Shown: in pieces, positions 1 through 10,091 of the stretch
Layout: each line of letters starts with the position of its first letter
How positions within the stretch are numbered: the stretch's first letter is position 1
NCBI GenBank assembly: GCA_003550725.1
Contig: PUKZ01000097.1
Coordinates: 1-64,000, forward strand
Length of the DNA stretch: 64,000 nucleotides
Direction of reading: 5' to 3'
From: Bacteroidales bacterium
GTDB lineage: Bacteria > Bacteroidota > Bacteroidia > Bacteroidales > UBA7960
Notes under the pieces: generated by a model
The model's database searches: none
Seen by the model: the letters and a program-made list of their open reading frames with translations, nothing else
What the model was told of the DNA's origin: nothing
Made by a program: the position numbers and the translations under genes

Positions 1-274
1 CCAGTTTTGCCATATCCGGCTTGCCTTTTTCCATTATTTGTACACCTTCTTCAACACTTATCATCTTTTCTTTTCCCCTTGGGGTTTCTAAAAATGTTTC
101 ATTGTAACCATTTAGCGAGAATTGTACCCGGGATTCCTCAATGTTGCTTTGAACAAGGTTTATATCTGCCGGAACCGGCCCGGATTGATTAATTCCCACC
201 CAATTGCCTGATGAATTAACCGGGAAAATCATTCCCACCATTAAAAAAATAATTAAATAAATACTTCGCTTCAT
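1..274 (-). CDS. Secreted protein, N-terminus only; C25-propeptide-like
   Basis: This is the first 91 codons of a gene that runs off the left edge. The start MKRSIYLIIFLMVGMIFPVN is a signal peptide with a basic N-terminus, a hydrophobic core and small residues near the likely cleavage site. The mature part reads NWVGINQSGPVPADI, then alternating beta-type sequence with ETPRGKEKMISV and EKGKPDMAKL. This pattern resembles the N-terminal propeptide of Bacteroidota gingipain-type (C25) peptidases and related type IX-secreted proteins; that match is from memory of the family. The catalytic part is outside the window, so the peptidase assignment is an inference. A non-peptidase secreted protein with the same N-terminal domain is possible. 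Confidence 0.6.
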   Translation of the reverse strand, partial: MKRSIYLIIFLMVGMIFPVNSSGNWVGINQSGPVPADINLVQSNIEESRVQFSLNGYNETFLETPRGKEKMISVEEGVQIMEKGKPDMAKL

Positions 275-995
275 AAATAAAATTTTTTGATTAATAACTA
301 GCCTTTTTATTATAAGTTTCTATTGTTTTTAAAAAGTCATGACCAATTTTATGACTTAAAAAAATTAATTACAAAAGTAATATTTCTTTAACCAAAAAAA
401 TAAAAAAAATTAACAGTTAGTTTTTTAATTATATGTTTTTTTTTAAGTGTAATTATTATAAGATATTTGATATTAGAAAATAACAAAAACAAGATGCAAA
501 TATGGAAAAGGAATTTGAGTAAAACTATGAACAATAAAAGTGTTAATAATTCTTATTAAATATTGTTGATTTGATGATATTTTTTTAGAAAAACAATTTA
601 TCCTACAGGGCAGGGACTCTAAGTTTGTATTGAGCGAAGTGAAATAACCCAAAGGCCTGATTTTCGGCACGTTACTCTTTGTGTTTCTTTGAGTTTTTGT
701 GTCATTTCGACAAGCTCAGTGCATTTTTTGTGGCAAGATTAATTTTAACCGAATACTATTGAGTTCAGATTTTAAATAACGTATATTGTTTATATTTGAT
801 TTTAGCTTTTAATTTTTTACATGCCGGAGGCCATTCAGGGTTATACATATTCTATTATTTATTCCTGGTTAGTGAGGGTTTTATATGATTAGACAGGAAA
901 TAATTGCATCATTTTTTAAACTATTAAAAAAGATTTGTTTTTATTAAGTATACATTTACTAAATTCGCAAGTTAAATAAACAAAAATTACCTGAT
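275..995. other. Intergenic, 721 bp, no gene seen
   Basis: This very AT-rich stretch separates the divergent secreted-protein gene and leuS. No convincing coding sequence was found on either strand. It contains a degenerate repeat at 594-758 related to the element at 24590-24875, including a REP-like word at 701-722 (catttcgacaagctcagtgc). It also holds a short word at 862-884 that resembles sequence at 26380-26400 on the opposite strand. Confidence 0.6.
594..758. repeat. Degenerate copy of dispersed intergenic repeat
   Basis: The stretch opens with caatttatcc, then agggcagggactc, and closes with gtggcaagattaatt followed by ttaaccg. The same words occur in the same order at 24751-24872. The two copies differ by insertions: this one carries an extra segment at about 622-670 and a 24-bp insert at 700-724. 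Both copies contain ctttgtgtttcttt in the middle. The terminal cggacactagtg of the other copy has decayed here to cgaatacta. Confidence 0.6.
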
Positions 996-3758
996 ATGGA
1001 GTACAATTTCACTGATATTGAAAGAAAGTGGCAACAGTATTGGAAAGAAAATAAGATATACAAGACACAAATAGATCATGATAAGCCAAAACAATACGTT
1101 TTGGATATGTTTCCATATCCTTCGGGTGCCGGTTTACATGTGGGGCATCCTTTGGGTTATATAGCTTCGGATATATATGCCAGGTTTTTGCGGCAAAAAG
1201 GGTTTAATGTTCTTCATCCTATGGGTTATGATGCTTTTGGATTACCTGCCGAACAATATGCCATACAAACCGGTCAGCATCCTGCCATAACTACAGAAAA
1301 CAATATTAACAGGTATCGTGAACAACTTGACAAAATTGGGTTTTCATATGATTGGGACAGGGAGGTGCGTACTTGTGACCCTGAGTATTATAAATGGACA
1401 CAATGGACTTTTATTCAACTTTACAAGCATTACTACAACAACAAAACACAAAAAGCCGAGCCGATAACCGAACTTATATCCAAATTTGAAAGGTCCGGCA
1501 ATCTTGATTTAGATGCTTCTTCAGATTCGATAGAAGATTTTACGGCTGTTGGTTGGAGAAAGATGAATGAAAAGGAGAAGCAACAGACCTTAATGAAATA
1601 TCGACTGGCATATTTGTCTGAGACAATGGTAAATTGGTGTCCGAAACTTGGTACAGTTTTAGCCAATGATGAAGTAAAGGAAGGTTATTCTGTCAGAGGT
1701 GGTTTTCCGGTAGAAAAAAAGAAAATGAATCAGTGGTCTTTAAGAGTTACTGCTTATGCACAAAGGTTACTTGATGGGTTAGAAAAGATTGACTGGCCGG
1801 ATAGTTTGAAAGAGATACAACGCAACTGGATAGGAAAAAGTGAAGGGGCTACCATTTTCTTCAAAGTAAAAGGCTTTGATGATCAAATTGAAGTTTTTAC
1901 AACACGTCCCGACACAATCTTTGGTTCAACATATATGGTTTTAGCACCCGAGCATGAACTTGTCAAAAAAATAACTACTCAACAATATTCATCAAAAGTA
2001 GAAAAATATATTGAAGAGAGTTTCAAACGAACTGAGCTGGAGCGTATGTCTGAAACAAAATCTGTTACCGGGCAGTTTACGGGCACTTATTGTGAGCATC
2101 CTTTTACGGGAGATCTATTGCCTGTTTATGTTGCAGATTATGTATTGGCAGGATATGGAACAGGGGCAATTATGGCTGTACCGGCTCATGATAGCCGCGA
2201 TTATTCCTTTGCCAAAAAATTTAAACTTCCAATAAAAGAAGTTGTTACGGGTGGAAATATTGAAAAAGGCTCATACGACGCTAAAGAAGGCACTTTGGTA
2301 GATAGCGACTTTATAAGTGGAATGTGTGTACCTGATGCTATAAAAGCGGTTGTTAAAAAGCTTGAAAGCAATGGAACAGGAAAAGGAACTGTAAATTTCC
2401 GTATACGTGATGCTATTTTTAGCAGGCAAAGATATTGGGGTGAACCATTTCCGGTATATTACAAAGATGGGATTCCTTATGTTCTTGATGAGGACGAACT
2501 ACCCCTGGAGTTACCTGAAGTTGACAAATATTTGCCAACAGAAGCAGGTGAGCCTCCACTGGCCAGGGCAAAAAACTGGAAAACCAAAGAAGGATATCAG
2601 CTTGATTGGAATACAATGCCGGGATTTGCCGGATCGAGTGCCTATTACATACGCTTCATGGATCCCCGCAACGATAATGAACTTGTTTCAAAAGAAGCTG
2701 TTGAATACTGGCGAAACGTCGATATGTATGTCGGAGGTGCCGAACATGCAACTGGCCACCTGGTATATTCAAGATTCTGGAATAAATTTCTTTACGATAT
2801 TGGCGTAGTTGTTGAACCAGAGCCTTTCAAAAAACTAATAAACCAGGGAATGCTTCAAGGACGCTCCAATTTTGTATACAGGGTTAAGGGTACTAATAAA
2901 TTTGTGTCATATAATCTCAAAGAAAATTATGATACAATGCCTATACATGTTGATGTAAATATCGTTGACAATGATATTCTCGATATAGAAGCTTTTAAAA
3001 AATGGAATCCTGAATATGAAAATGCTGAATTTGTGCTTGAAAACGGTAAATACGTATGTGGATGGGATGTGGAAAAAATGTCAAAATCATATCATAATGT
3101 TGTTAATCCCGATGACCTTATAGAAAAATATGGTGCTGATACCCTTAGGTTGTATGAGATGTTTCTTGGGCCAATAGAACAATCTAAACCGTGGGATCCC
3201 AAGGGGTTTGAAGGTGCATTTAGATTTATTAAAAGATTTTGGAGATTATTTCATGATGACAAAGGAAATTTAAACGTTACACAACAATCACCAACAAAAG
3301 AAGAACTAAAAGCACTGCACAAAGCAATAAAAAAAGCAAATGAGGATATTGAACGATTTGCCTTTAATACGGCTATAAGTGCTTTTATGACTTTTTTGAA
3401 CAAACTTTATGAGTATAAATGCAATAAAAAAGAAATATTAGAGCCATTTTTAATAATATTATCTCCTTTTGCCCCGCACATTACTGAAGAGTTATGGCAT
3501 AAACTTGGCAACCGGCAAAGTATCTTTTTTTCAGAATATCCAGAATACGATGAAAGCTATATAACAGAAGATATGATAACATACCCGGTTTCTTTTAATG
3601 GTAAAACCCGCTTTAAGATTGAGATTAGTGCAGACAAGGATGCTGAAGAGATCGAGAAAAAAGTTCTGGAAGCCGAAGAATCTCAAAAATGGATTAAGGA
3701 TAAAAAAGTAAAAAAGGTTATAGTTGTTCCGGGAAAAATTGTTAATGTGGTGGTATGA
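996..3758 (+). CDS. leuS: Leucyl-tRNA synthetase
   Basis: This class Ia aminoacyl-tRNA synthetase charges tRNA-Leu in the cytoplasm. The HIGH-type signature is HVGHPLGY at about residues 49-56 and the KMSKS loop is EKMSKS at about residue 694. The CP1 editing domain is present with TTRPDTIFG near residue 307 and [16 protein letters not shown] near residue 390. At 920 residues it is about 60 longer than the E. coli enzyme. Extra sequence lies before the first zinc-region helix (about 155-185) and just upstream of KMSKS, as I recall for Bacteroidota LeuRS. The ATG at 996 gives the expected start [16 protein letters not shown]. It stands alone, convergent with the transporter gene downstream. 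Confidence 0.97.
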   Translation: MEYNFTDIERKWQQYWKENKIYKTQIDHDKPKQYVLDMFPYPSGAGLHVGHPLGYIASDIYARFLRQKGFNVLHPMGYDAFGLPAEQYAIQTGQHPAITTENNINRYREQLDKIGFSYDWDREVRTCDPEYYKWTQWTFIQLYKHYYNNKTQKAEPITELISKFERSGNLDLDASSDSIEDFTAVGWRKMNEKEKQQTLMKYRLAYLSETMVNWCPKLGTVLANDEVKEGYSVRGGFPVEKKKMNQWSLRVTAYAQRLLDGLEKIDWPDSLKEIQRNWIGKSEGATIFFKVKGFDDQIEVFTTRPDTIFGSTYMVLAPEHELVKKITTQQYSSKVEKYIEESFKRTELERMSETKSVTGQFTGTYCEHPFTGDLLPVYVADYVLAGYGTGAIMAVPAHDSRDYSFAKKFKLPIKEVVTGGNIEKGSYDAKEGTLVDSDFISGMCVPDAIKAVVKKLESNGTGKGTVNFRIRDAIFSRQRYWGEPFPVYYKDGIPYVLDEDELPLELPEVDKYLPTEAGEPPLARAKNWKTKEGYQLDWNTMPGFAGSSAYYIRFMDPRNDNELVSKEAVEYWRNVDMYVGGAEHATGHLVYSRFWNKFLYDIGVVVEPEPFKKLINQGMLQGRSNFVYRVKGTNKFVSYNLKENYDTMPIHVDVNIVDNDILDIEAFKKWNPEYENAEFVLENGKYVCGWDVEKMSKSYHNVVNPDDLIEKYGADTLRLYEMFLGPIEQSKPWDPKGFEGAFRFIKRFWRLFHDDKGNLNVTQQSPTKEELKALHKAIKKANEDIERFAFNTAISAFMTFLNKLYEYKCNKKEILEPFLIILSPFAPHITEELWHKLGNRQSIFFSEYPEYDESYITEDMITYPVSFNGKTRFKIEISADKDAEEIEKKVLEAEESQKWIKDKKVKKVIVVPGKIVNVVV

Positions 3759-3926
3759 AATTATTATACAAAAATATGACTTCTTGCTAATTATTGATAA
3801 TTATATGCTATACACATCGGGCAAACGACTTTTTTAAGCATATTGAAAACAAATATAATCTTTCGAAATTTTTTTGACTCAATAATATAATATTATTTAC
3901 AACTCTGACAGGCTTTTCTGACCGGG

Positions 3927-5540
3927 TTAAAATCCACTTAAGTCCATAGTAACAGTAGGTATAAGAAGCAAAAATCCCAGGAGTACTAAGATCGCTATTA
4001 AAGGCCATATCCATTTAACCCATTTATGAAAAGGAATACGGGCAACACCTAATACAGCAATTAATACTCCTGATGTTGGGGTTATCATATTTGTAAATCC
4101 ATCACCAAACTGAAATGCCATAACAGTGGCCTGGCGTGATATGCCTATCAAATCACTGAATGGAGCCATAATAGGCATAGTAATGGCTGCTTTTGCCGAC
4201 CCTGATGGTATAACTATATTAATAATTGTTTGTATAACATACATTGTTCCAACGGAAGCTACATCTCCAAATTGGCCTAATGACCTTGAAAGCCCATAAA
4301 GAATAGTATCAATTATACCGCCATCCTCAAGAATAACAATTATACCGCCGGCAAGGCCAACAATAACAGCAGCAGTCATAATATCTTTTACACCCTCCAA
4401 AAATGAATCAGCAATATCATTAGCCGATTTGTTAACAGATATTCCTGCTGCAATACCCATTCCCAAAAACAGGGTCGCTATTTCCATAACATACCAATCA
4501 TAGCCCATAACACCTACTATTAAAAATAAGATGGTATAACCCAGCAAAAGCAGAATGAAATAATGAACTGTCTTTTTTAGCGTAAAATAACCCAGTAAAG
4601 CAAAAAGCACGGCTGAAACAGGCAATATTATAACAGAAATCGATGCATGGCCTATCTCCAGGGTAGATACCGGATGTAACACTGAAAAAACCGTTAATAC
4701 AACTAACACTAACCCATATACTAACCATGCTATTTTTGGAGTGTAATATGTTATATCTTTTACATCACCGGCTTTACGCTCACGCCAATAACTGTCATCA
4801 TCGTACATAATTGATGCTTTGGGGTTCTTGCGAATTTTTGCAACATAACGTAAAACAAAAGTAATTCCTACAATGTTAACTATTATCCAGCAAAAAAAGC
4901 GGTATTCCAGGCCGGAAAATAATGGAATATCAGCCAGGCCCTGGGCAATACCAATAGTAAAAGGATTAAGCATTGCACCGGCAAAGCCCAATTGCGCGGC
5001 TATGAAAACCATACAAACACCGGTTATAGAATCGTAACCCATTGATATTGCTAATGGAACAAGTATTATTATGAAAGCAATGGTTTCTTCTGCCATCCCA
5101 AAAATAGCTCCAAAAAAACTAAACATCATCATTATCAAAACTATAATGATGTTATCAATACCTATTCGCTTCATAAAACGATTATTCTCAAACCTCCTTG
5201 TATGCCGCAAAAAAGCAAATATACCTACATCAATGGCTTTACTTTGGTTCATTATCCAAAAAGCACCGCCTATCATTAATATAAAAACAATAATGTTGGC
5301 TTGTTTAACAAAACCATTAAATAACGAAGAAAAAACCTGCCACGTTTGAACCTGGCTTTCAAATTCATGTTCTTCCGGAAGCTCATCTTCATAATAAAAT
5401 ATCATTTGTGTTTGCTTCTTACCATCTATAACAGTCTCTTCCTCTACATATTTGCCCGGTGGTATAAACCAGGTCAAAATTGCAGCAATCACAACAATAC
5501 TGAAAACTATAACATAGGTATGTGGTACTTTTTTAAGCAT
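3927..5540 (-). CDS. YfcC/DcuC-superfamily membrane transporter
   Basis: This 537-residue integral membrane protein has about twelve hydrophobic segments. It begins with VPHTYVIVFSIVVIAAILTW and the WFIPPGKY motif after the first segment, a hallmark of the YfcC family (anaerobic C4-dicarboxylate carrier superfamily, which includes arginine/ornithine antiporter-like members). Characteristic internal sequences are GMAEETIAF and, near the C-terminus, PSGSAKAAITMPIM and FGDGFTNMITPTSG. The substrate cannot be read from sequence; carboxylates or amino acids are the likely classes. It is divergent from meaB and convergent with leuS, so it appears monocistronic. Confidence 0.8.
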   Translation of the reverse strand: MLKKVPHTYVIVFSIVVIAAILTWFIPPGKYVEEETVIDGKKQTQMIFYYEDELPEEHEFESQVQTWQVFSSLFNGFVKQANIIVFILMIGGAFWIMNQSKAIDVGIFAFLRHTRRFENNRFMKRIGIDNIIIVLIMMMFSFFGAIFGMAEETIAFIIILVPLAISMGYDSITGVCMVFIAAQLGFAGAMLNPFTIGIAQGLADIPLFSGLEYRFFCWIIVNIVGITFVLRYVAKIRKNPKASIMYDDDSYWRERKAGDVKDITYYTPKIAWLVYGLVLVVLTVFSVLHPVSTLEIGHASISVIILPVSAVLFALLGYFTLKKTVHYFILLLLGYTILFLIVGVMGYDWYVMEIATLFLGMGIAAGISVNKSANDIADSFLEGVKDIMTAAVIVGLAGGIIVILEDGGIIDTILYGLSRSLGQFGDVASVGTMYVIQTIINIVIPSGSAKAAITMPIMAPFSDLIGISRQATVMAFQFGDGFTNMITPTSGVLIAVLGVARIPFHKWVKWIWPLIAILVLLGFLLLIPTVTMDLSGF

Positions 5541-5860
5541 ATATTATTGTATTTTGAAAATTGACGAATATACGATCCTATACAAAAAATAAAAATACTT
5601 TAACTATGACTCCTATATTGTAATTTATTCTATTTAAAAGATAAAATCTTAATTTTGACTTCTTAAATATTTGCAAAATTTTAAAGGGAAAGCGAAACTA
5701 ATAAAAATAGTTTTGTAATGTGAAATAATTTATTAATTTTTTTTCGCCAAGTGTTAATATTTATATTTTTATAAAATTTTATCAAAATAAAGAATTATAA
5801 CTATTTTAGTTACGTTCTATATAATTAAAGTTTTACCGGTCAACAAAATTTTTAAACAAA
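5541..5860. other. Intergenic, 320 bp, divergent promoter region
   Basis: This AT-rich spacer must hold the promoters for the transporter gene (minus) and meaB (plus). No small gene, structured RNA or clear promoter match was recognised. Confidence 0.5.
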
Positions 5861-7012
5861 ATGAATATATCTGACAGCAAAAAAGGGAAAAACATAAAAG
5901 CCGAAGAAGCCAATTCAGCTATGCATGTGAGCGAGGGCATAGAACAGCCTGATTCTGTGAATCCGGAAGCTGTTAAATCTTTTTTAAAAAAGAAACCCGG
6001 GCTTTTACCGCTTGAACAGTATGTTGATGGTATTCTTTCGGGAGATCGCATTATATTAAGTAAAGCAATAACTCTCGTTGAGAGCTCTCTTCCTCAGCAT
6101 TATGAACTTGCACAGAGGATTATAGAAAAATGCATGCCTCATTCCGGTAAATCTATTCGTGTGGGTGTTACAGGCATACCAGGTGCAGGTAAAAGTACTT
6201 TTATTGAAGCTTTGGGGAAATATCTTACTGACCGGGGCTATAAAATTGCTGTTCTTGCTGTCGATCCTTCCAGTGAAATTTCCAGGGGCTCAATTCTTGG
6301 TGATAAAACCCGTATGGAAAAGCTTTCTACAGACGATAATGCTTTTGTGAGACCATCGCCCACTGCCGGTACTTTGGGTGGTGTTGCACGTAAAACCAGG
6401 GAAATAATTATTATGTGTGAGGCAGCAGGTTTTGACAGGGTATTTGTTGAAACAGTCGGTGTTGGACAGTCAGAAATAGCTGTTCATTCAATGGTTGACT
6501 TCTTTTTGTTAATAATGCTTGCCGGTGCCGGCGATGAGCTGCAAGGCATTAAAAGGGGGGTCATAGAAATGTCTGATGGTATAATTATAAATAAAGCCGA
6601 TGGCGACAACATTCAAAAAGCTAAAAATGCAAAAAACCAGTATCAAAAAGCCCTTAAACTATTTCCTAAAACAGCTTCAAATTGGGTACCAAAAGTTTTG
6701 ACCTGCTCTGCACTTCAAAAAACAGGAATAGATAAGGTTTGGAATATGATAATGGATCATAATAAGCTAATGAAAGAAACAGGCCATTTCAGGCTAAAAC
6801 GAAATCAACAAAAAATTGACAGAATGTATGAAACCATTAACCAAAGCCTTTCAAACTATTTTTATACTAATCCTAAAGTTGAAGGAAGAATTTATGATGT
6901 TGAAAGATCATTGCTAAGCAATAGATTTTCAGCATTTCAGGCAGCACAAAAATTGCTTAATTGCTATTTTGAAGATCTTGAAAAAACAAATACCAATGAA
7001 AATAGAAGTTAA
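5861..7012 (+). CDS. meaB: MeaB/ArgK-type G3E GTPase
   Basis: MeaB GTPases protect and reload methylmalonyl-CoA mutase, controlling adenosylcobalamin entry and inactivated-cofactor release. The P-loop is GIPGAGKST at about residues 103-111, followed by VLAVDPSSE, the GDKTRM segment typical of the family, VETVGVGQSE (switch/Walker B region) and NKADGDN as guanine-specificity motif. The protein is 383 residues, with an N-terminal extension of roughly 50 residues containing polar sequence before the conserved fold. The C-terminal dimerisation arm is present. No mutase gene lies in this window, so its partner must be encoded elsewhere. It adds to the list of B12-linked genes here. Confidence 0.92.
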   Translation: MNISDSKKGKNIKAEEANSAMHVSEGIEQPDSVNPEAVKSFLKKKPGLLPLEQYVDGILSGDRIILSKAITLVESSLPQHYELAQRIIEKCMPHSGKSIRVGVTGIPGAGKSTFIEALGKYLTDRGYKIAVLAVDPSSEISRGSILGDKTRMEKLSTDDNAFVRPSPTAGTLGGVARKTREIIIMCEAAGFDRVFVETVGVGQSEIAVHSMVDFFLLIMLAGAGDELQGIKRGVIEMSDGIIINKADGDNIQKAKNAKNQYQKALKLFPKTASNWVPKVLTCSALQKTGIDKVWNMIMDHNKLMKETGHFRLKRNQQKIDRMYETINQSLSNYFYTNPKVEGRIYDVERSLLSNRFSAFQAAQKLLNCYFEDLEKTNTNENRS

Positions 7013-7084
7013 ACAATGATCGATGGGCTTTTTATGATCTTATATGCATATAGAAAAATTTGAATAACTCAACTTTAAAAAAAA

Positions 7085-7636
7085 TCACCGGCTAAGGTTG
7101 AACTTTTCAGGATGACGTGCTTTTTTATTTTTATAAAAACTTTCTATTTTTATAAAATCTTCTTCAAAGTTGCCTGATGGATATATAACAGGACCAATGC
7201 CACCGTTTTTTTTCTCATAATCCATATAGCCCAGAATAATCGGAACCCCGGCTTTTAGAGCAATAAAATAAAACCCTTTTTTCCATTTGTGATTTAGCCT
7301 GCGAGTACCCTCCGGTGTAATTATTAAGTGTAAATTGTTTCTTTTCCTAAATAGATCGGTTGCATACTTGACAGCATTATAACTTTTGTTGCGATCAACC
7401 GGTATTCCACCCATAGCCTTAAGAAAATATCCTAAAGGGAAATGAAAAGCCTCTTTTTTTATCAACAAAGAAGGCTTTATTTTTAAAGCTAATAAACCAA
7501 ACCAGCCAATAATAAAATCCCAATTACTCGTGTGCGGAGCCATTATAATAACAGACTTTTTTATTTCTTTAGGCATATTACCACAAATTCTCCAGCCTGT
7601 TAATCTTAGAACCAAATTTGCTATTAAACTCATCAA
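7085..7636 (-). CDS. 1-acyl-glycerol-3-phosphate acyltransferase family protein
   Basis: This is a short (183 residue) PlsC-superfamily acyltransferase, probably acting on membrane lipids or lysophospholipids. The catalytic HX4D motif is HTSNWD at about residues 32-37. GGIPVDRN (motif II) and TPEGTRR (motif III) follow in the expected order, and VPIILGYMDY corresponds to motif IV. The N-terminus is hydrophobic and likely membrane-associated. Small PlsC-like proteins of this type are common in Bacteroidota. The acyl acceptor cannot be told from sequence. Confidence 0.85.
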   Translation of the reverse strand: MMSLIANLVLRLTGWRICGNMPKEIKKSVIIMAPHTSNWDFIIGWFGLLALKIKPSLLIKKEAFHFPLGYFLKAMGGIPVDRNKSYNAVKYATDLFRKRNNLHLIITPEGTRRLNHKWKKGFYFIALKAGVPIILGYMDYEKKNGGIGPVIYPSGNFEEDFIKIESFYKNKKARHPEKFNLSR

Positions 7637-7941
7637 TATGTTTTTTTAACAAAGTTATAAAAAGGTACAAAATCAATTTGCAATGGGCAAAAATACAGCT
7701 ATAAAAATTTTACAACAAAAAATGATAATATTTATAACAATTTCAGTAGAAAATTATATATTCGCCCTTTGGTTTTTTTCTTCAATAAAATCTTGTATAA
7801 TATGATCTATTACTTATTCAGCTTAGCTAATTTGTTATATATCAATATAAAACGAAGAGACCCTTACCTTTTCTAACCTCATTTATTTAACACATCTAAA
7901 CTTTTTAATCAATAAATTAATATCATTATAATATAAGTATT
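7637..7941. other. Intergenic, 305 bp, upstream of tnaA
   Basis: This AT-rich region lies between divergent genes. A 24-codon open frame at 7802-7876 precedes tnaA by 65 bp but has no tryptophan codon and no resemblance to TnaC. No riboswitch or terminator was seen. Confidence 0.5.
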
Positions 7942-9318
7942 ATGGAGTTACCTTATGCAGAACCATATAAAATAAAAGTAGTTGAATCAATTAGAAAAAG
8001 TACTCGCCGAGAGCGGGAGGACTGGATTAAAAAAGCCGGGTATAATTTATTCAGGTTACCCAGCGAGCAGGTATTTATAGATCTTTTGACCGATAGTGGC
8101 ACAGGAGCGATGAGCGACAATCAATGGGCTGAAATAATGAGAGGCGATGAAAGTTATGCAGGGTCAAAATCATATTTTAAATTACATGAAGTGATTAAGG
8201 ATTTACTTGGGATGCCTTACTTTTTGCCTACTCACCAGGGTCGTGCAGCAGAAAATGTTTTATTTTCGGCACTGATAAAAAAGGATGATATTGTTCCGGG
8301 TAATTCGCACTTTGACACAACCAAAGGGCATATTGAGTTTCGCAATGCCAGTGCATTTGATTGTACTATTGATGAAGCTTTTGATACTACCGGTATTCAT
8401 CCGTTTAAGGGAAATATTGATTTGCAAAAACTGGAAGAGGTATTTAAAAAGTATCCCGAAGAAAAGATACCACTTTGTATTATTACCGTTACATGTAATA
8501 CTTCCGGTGGCCAACCCGTTTCTATGAAGAATATAAAAGAGGTATCTGCTCTTTGCAAAAAATATGGCATAAAATTAATCTTTGATGCTGCAAGGTTTGC
8601 TGAGAATGCTTATTTTATCAAAACCCGGGAAAAAGGTTATGAAAACAAGTCTATAGGTGAAATAGTAAAACAGATGTTTTCGTATGTTGATGGTGCTACA
8701 ATGAGCAGCAAAAAGGATGCTATAGTGAATATTGGTGGATTTATAGCATTACGTGATGAAGAATTGTTTAATAAAGCCAGTGTTTATAACATCATGTTTG
8801 AGGGATATCTCACTTATGGTGGCATGGCGGGCAGAGATATGGCAGCTTTGGCTGAAGGACTAATAGAAGGCACTGATTTCCAATACCTTGAGTCACGGAT
8901 AGGACAGGTTGAATATTTGGGGAAAAAGCTTAAGGAGTTTAATATACCAATTCAGGAACCTATAGGTGGTCATGCCGTGTTTGTTGATGCAAAACGGTTC
9001 ATGCTAAATCTCCCCAGGGAACATTTTCAAGCCCAGACACTCGCAGTTGAACTATATAAAGAAGGTGGTGTAAGAGGTGTAGAAATAGGTACACTTTTAG
9101 CTGACCGTGATCCCATAACCAGGAAAAATCGCTATCCTGACCTTGAATTATTGCGACTGGCTATACCCAGAAGAGTGTATACCAATAATCACATGGATTA
9201 TGTGGCAACATGCCTGGCAAACATTTATGAGAGACGAGGTGAATTAAAAACAGGATACAAAATAGTAAAAGAAGCCCCCATTATGCGGCATTTTACAGTT
9301 GAGCTTGAAAAAGTTTAA
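7942..9318 (+). CDS. tnaA: Tryptophanase (tryptophan indole-lyase)
   Basis: This PLP-dependent beta-eliminating lyase would convert tryptophan to indole, pyruvate and ammonia in the cytoplasm. It follows the Bacteroides/Porphyromonas-type enzyme over its whole 458 residues, starting MELPYAEPYKIKVVE. The PLP lysine lies in TMSSKKDA (K257/K258). THQGRAAEN and the FDAARFAENAYF segment with the PLP-pyridine aspartate are present. The related tyrosine phenol-lyase has Arg in VRSMERG; here the matching stretch is VRGVEIGT with Ile, which favours tryptophanase. No tryptophan permease gene is adjacent. A weak terminator-like hairpin follows at 9366-9383. Confidence 0.92.
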   Translation: MELPYAEPYKIKVVESIRKSTRREREDWIKKAGYNLFRLPSEQVFIDLLTDSGTGAMSDNQWAEIMRGDESYAGSKSYFKLHEVIKDLLGMPYFLPTHQGRAAENVLFSALIKKDDIVPGNSHFDTTKGHIEFRNASAFDCTIDEAFDTTGIHPFKGNIDLQKLEEVFKKYPEEKIPLCIITVTCNTSGGQPVSMKNIKEVSALCKKYGIKLIFDAARFAENAYFIKTREKGYENKSIGEIVKQMFSYVDGATMSSKKDAIVNIGGFIALRDEELFNKASVYNIMFEGYLTYGGMAGRDMAALAEGLIEGTDFQYLESRIGQVEYLGKKLKEFNIPIQEPIGGHAVFVDAKRFMLNLPREHFQAQTLAVELYKEGGVRGVEIGTLLADRDPITRKNRYPDLELLRLAIPRRVYTNNHMDYVATCLANIYERRGELKTGYKIVKEAPIMRHFTVELEKV

Positions 9319-9365
9319 TACATACATGCAAACATGTTTCAATAGCTTGAAAACAAACTGATCAG

Positions 9366-9383
9366 AACCTCGCCGGGTTTTTT
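9366..9383 (+). terminator. Weak rho-independent terminator after tnaA
   Basis: A 5-bp stem (aacct/gggtt, including one G-U pair) with a 4-base loop (cgcc) is followed directly by four T residues. It lies 48 bp beyond the tnaA stop codon. The stem is short, so its function is uncertain. Confidence 0.35.
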
Positions 9384-9521
9384 GTTAAAGATTTTTTGAA
9401 ATGATAATCCATAAGAGTATATTTGCTATACCTACAATAATGTTTGTATGTTTTTGACTTTATTGTATAAAGCTTTTTACCTTTTTCGGATCTTTATCTA
9501 ATAATCTAAATAAGACATGTT

Positions 9522-10079
9522 TTGGAATTAATAGTTATACTTATTATTTCGATTGGCTTGTCAATGGATTGCTTTGGGGTTGCAATTATTAATGGTATGG
9601 CTCCTGATACATTGCGCCCGGGGACAAAGCTTAAAGTTGCTCTTTCATTTGCTATGGCACATTATATTATGATTTTTGCCGGATTCTATTTAGGTGCTAC
9701 CGTAGACTTTATTGTAAAAGATGTTGATCATTGGCTTGCCTTTATAATTATCAGCTTCATTGGTTTGAAAATGATTGTGGCTAGTATCAAGATAAATCCG
9801 ATGACTAAAGCTTTTGATATTAATAATATAAAAGTGATTTTAGCATTATCGGTTGCAACTAGTATTGATGCCCTGATTGTAGGCGTCAGTATCTCATTTT
9901 TAAATTTTAGTGTCGGGTTATCTGCATTAATTTTAGCTGTTGTTGTTTTTCTTGTATCATTTGCAGGAATTAATACAGGGAAAAAATTCGGTTTTCGTTT
10001 TGGTAAGAGAGTAGGTATCATGGGAGGAGGACTTCTGATAGGTATAGCGGTTTTTAATCTTTTATCGTATCTGTTATAA
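9522..10079 (+). CDS. mntP: MntP-type manganese efflux pump
   Basis: This 185-residue membrane protein of the MntP (DUF204) family exports Mn2+ and protects against manganese excess. Two homologous halves each carry the expected aspartate motif: GLSMDCFGVAI near residue 12 and ATSIDALIVGVS near residue 112. Six transmembrane segments are predicted by eye. The start is a TTG at 9522; the upstream ATG at 9517 is in another frame and stops after four codons, and the next in-frame ATG would delete the first helix. I did not see a yybP-ykoY-type manganese riboswitch in the 200 bp before it. Confidence 0.85.
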   Translation: MELIVILIISIGLSMDCFGVAIINGMAPDTLRPGTKLKVALSFAMAHYIMIFAGFYLGATVDFIVKDVDHWLAFIIISFIGLKMIVASIKINPMTKAFDINNIKVILALSVATSIDALIVGVSISFLNFSVGLSALILAVVVFLVSFAGINTGKKFGFRFGKRVGIMGGGLLIGIAVFNLLSYLL

Positions 10080-10091
10080 TACGCTTGATTT

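Noticed and set aside
7802-7876. Short upstream open frame before tnaA as a TnaC-like leader peptide
   Set aside because: It encodes 24 residues with no tryptophan and no similarity to TnaC, and short frames are common by chance in AT-rich DNA.
7942-9318. Tyrosine phenol-lyase instead of tryptophanase
   Set aside because: The segment corresponding to the phenol-lyase VRSMERG motif reads VRGVEIG, and the full sequence follows the Bacteroides-type tryptophanase.
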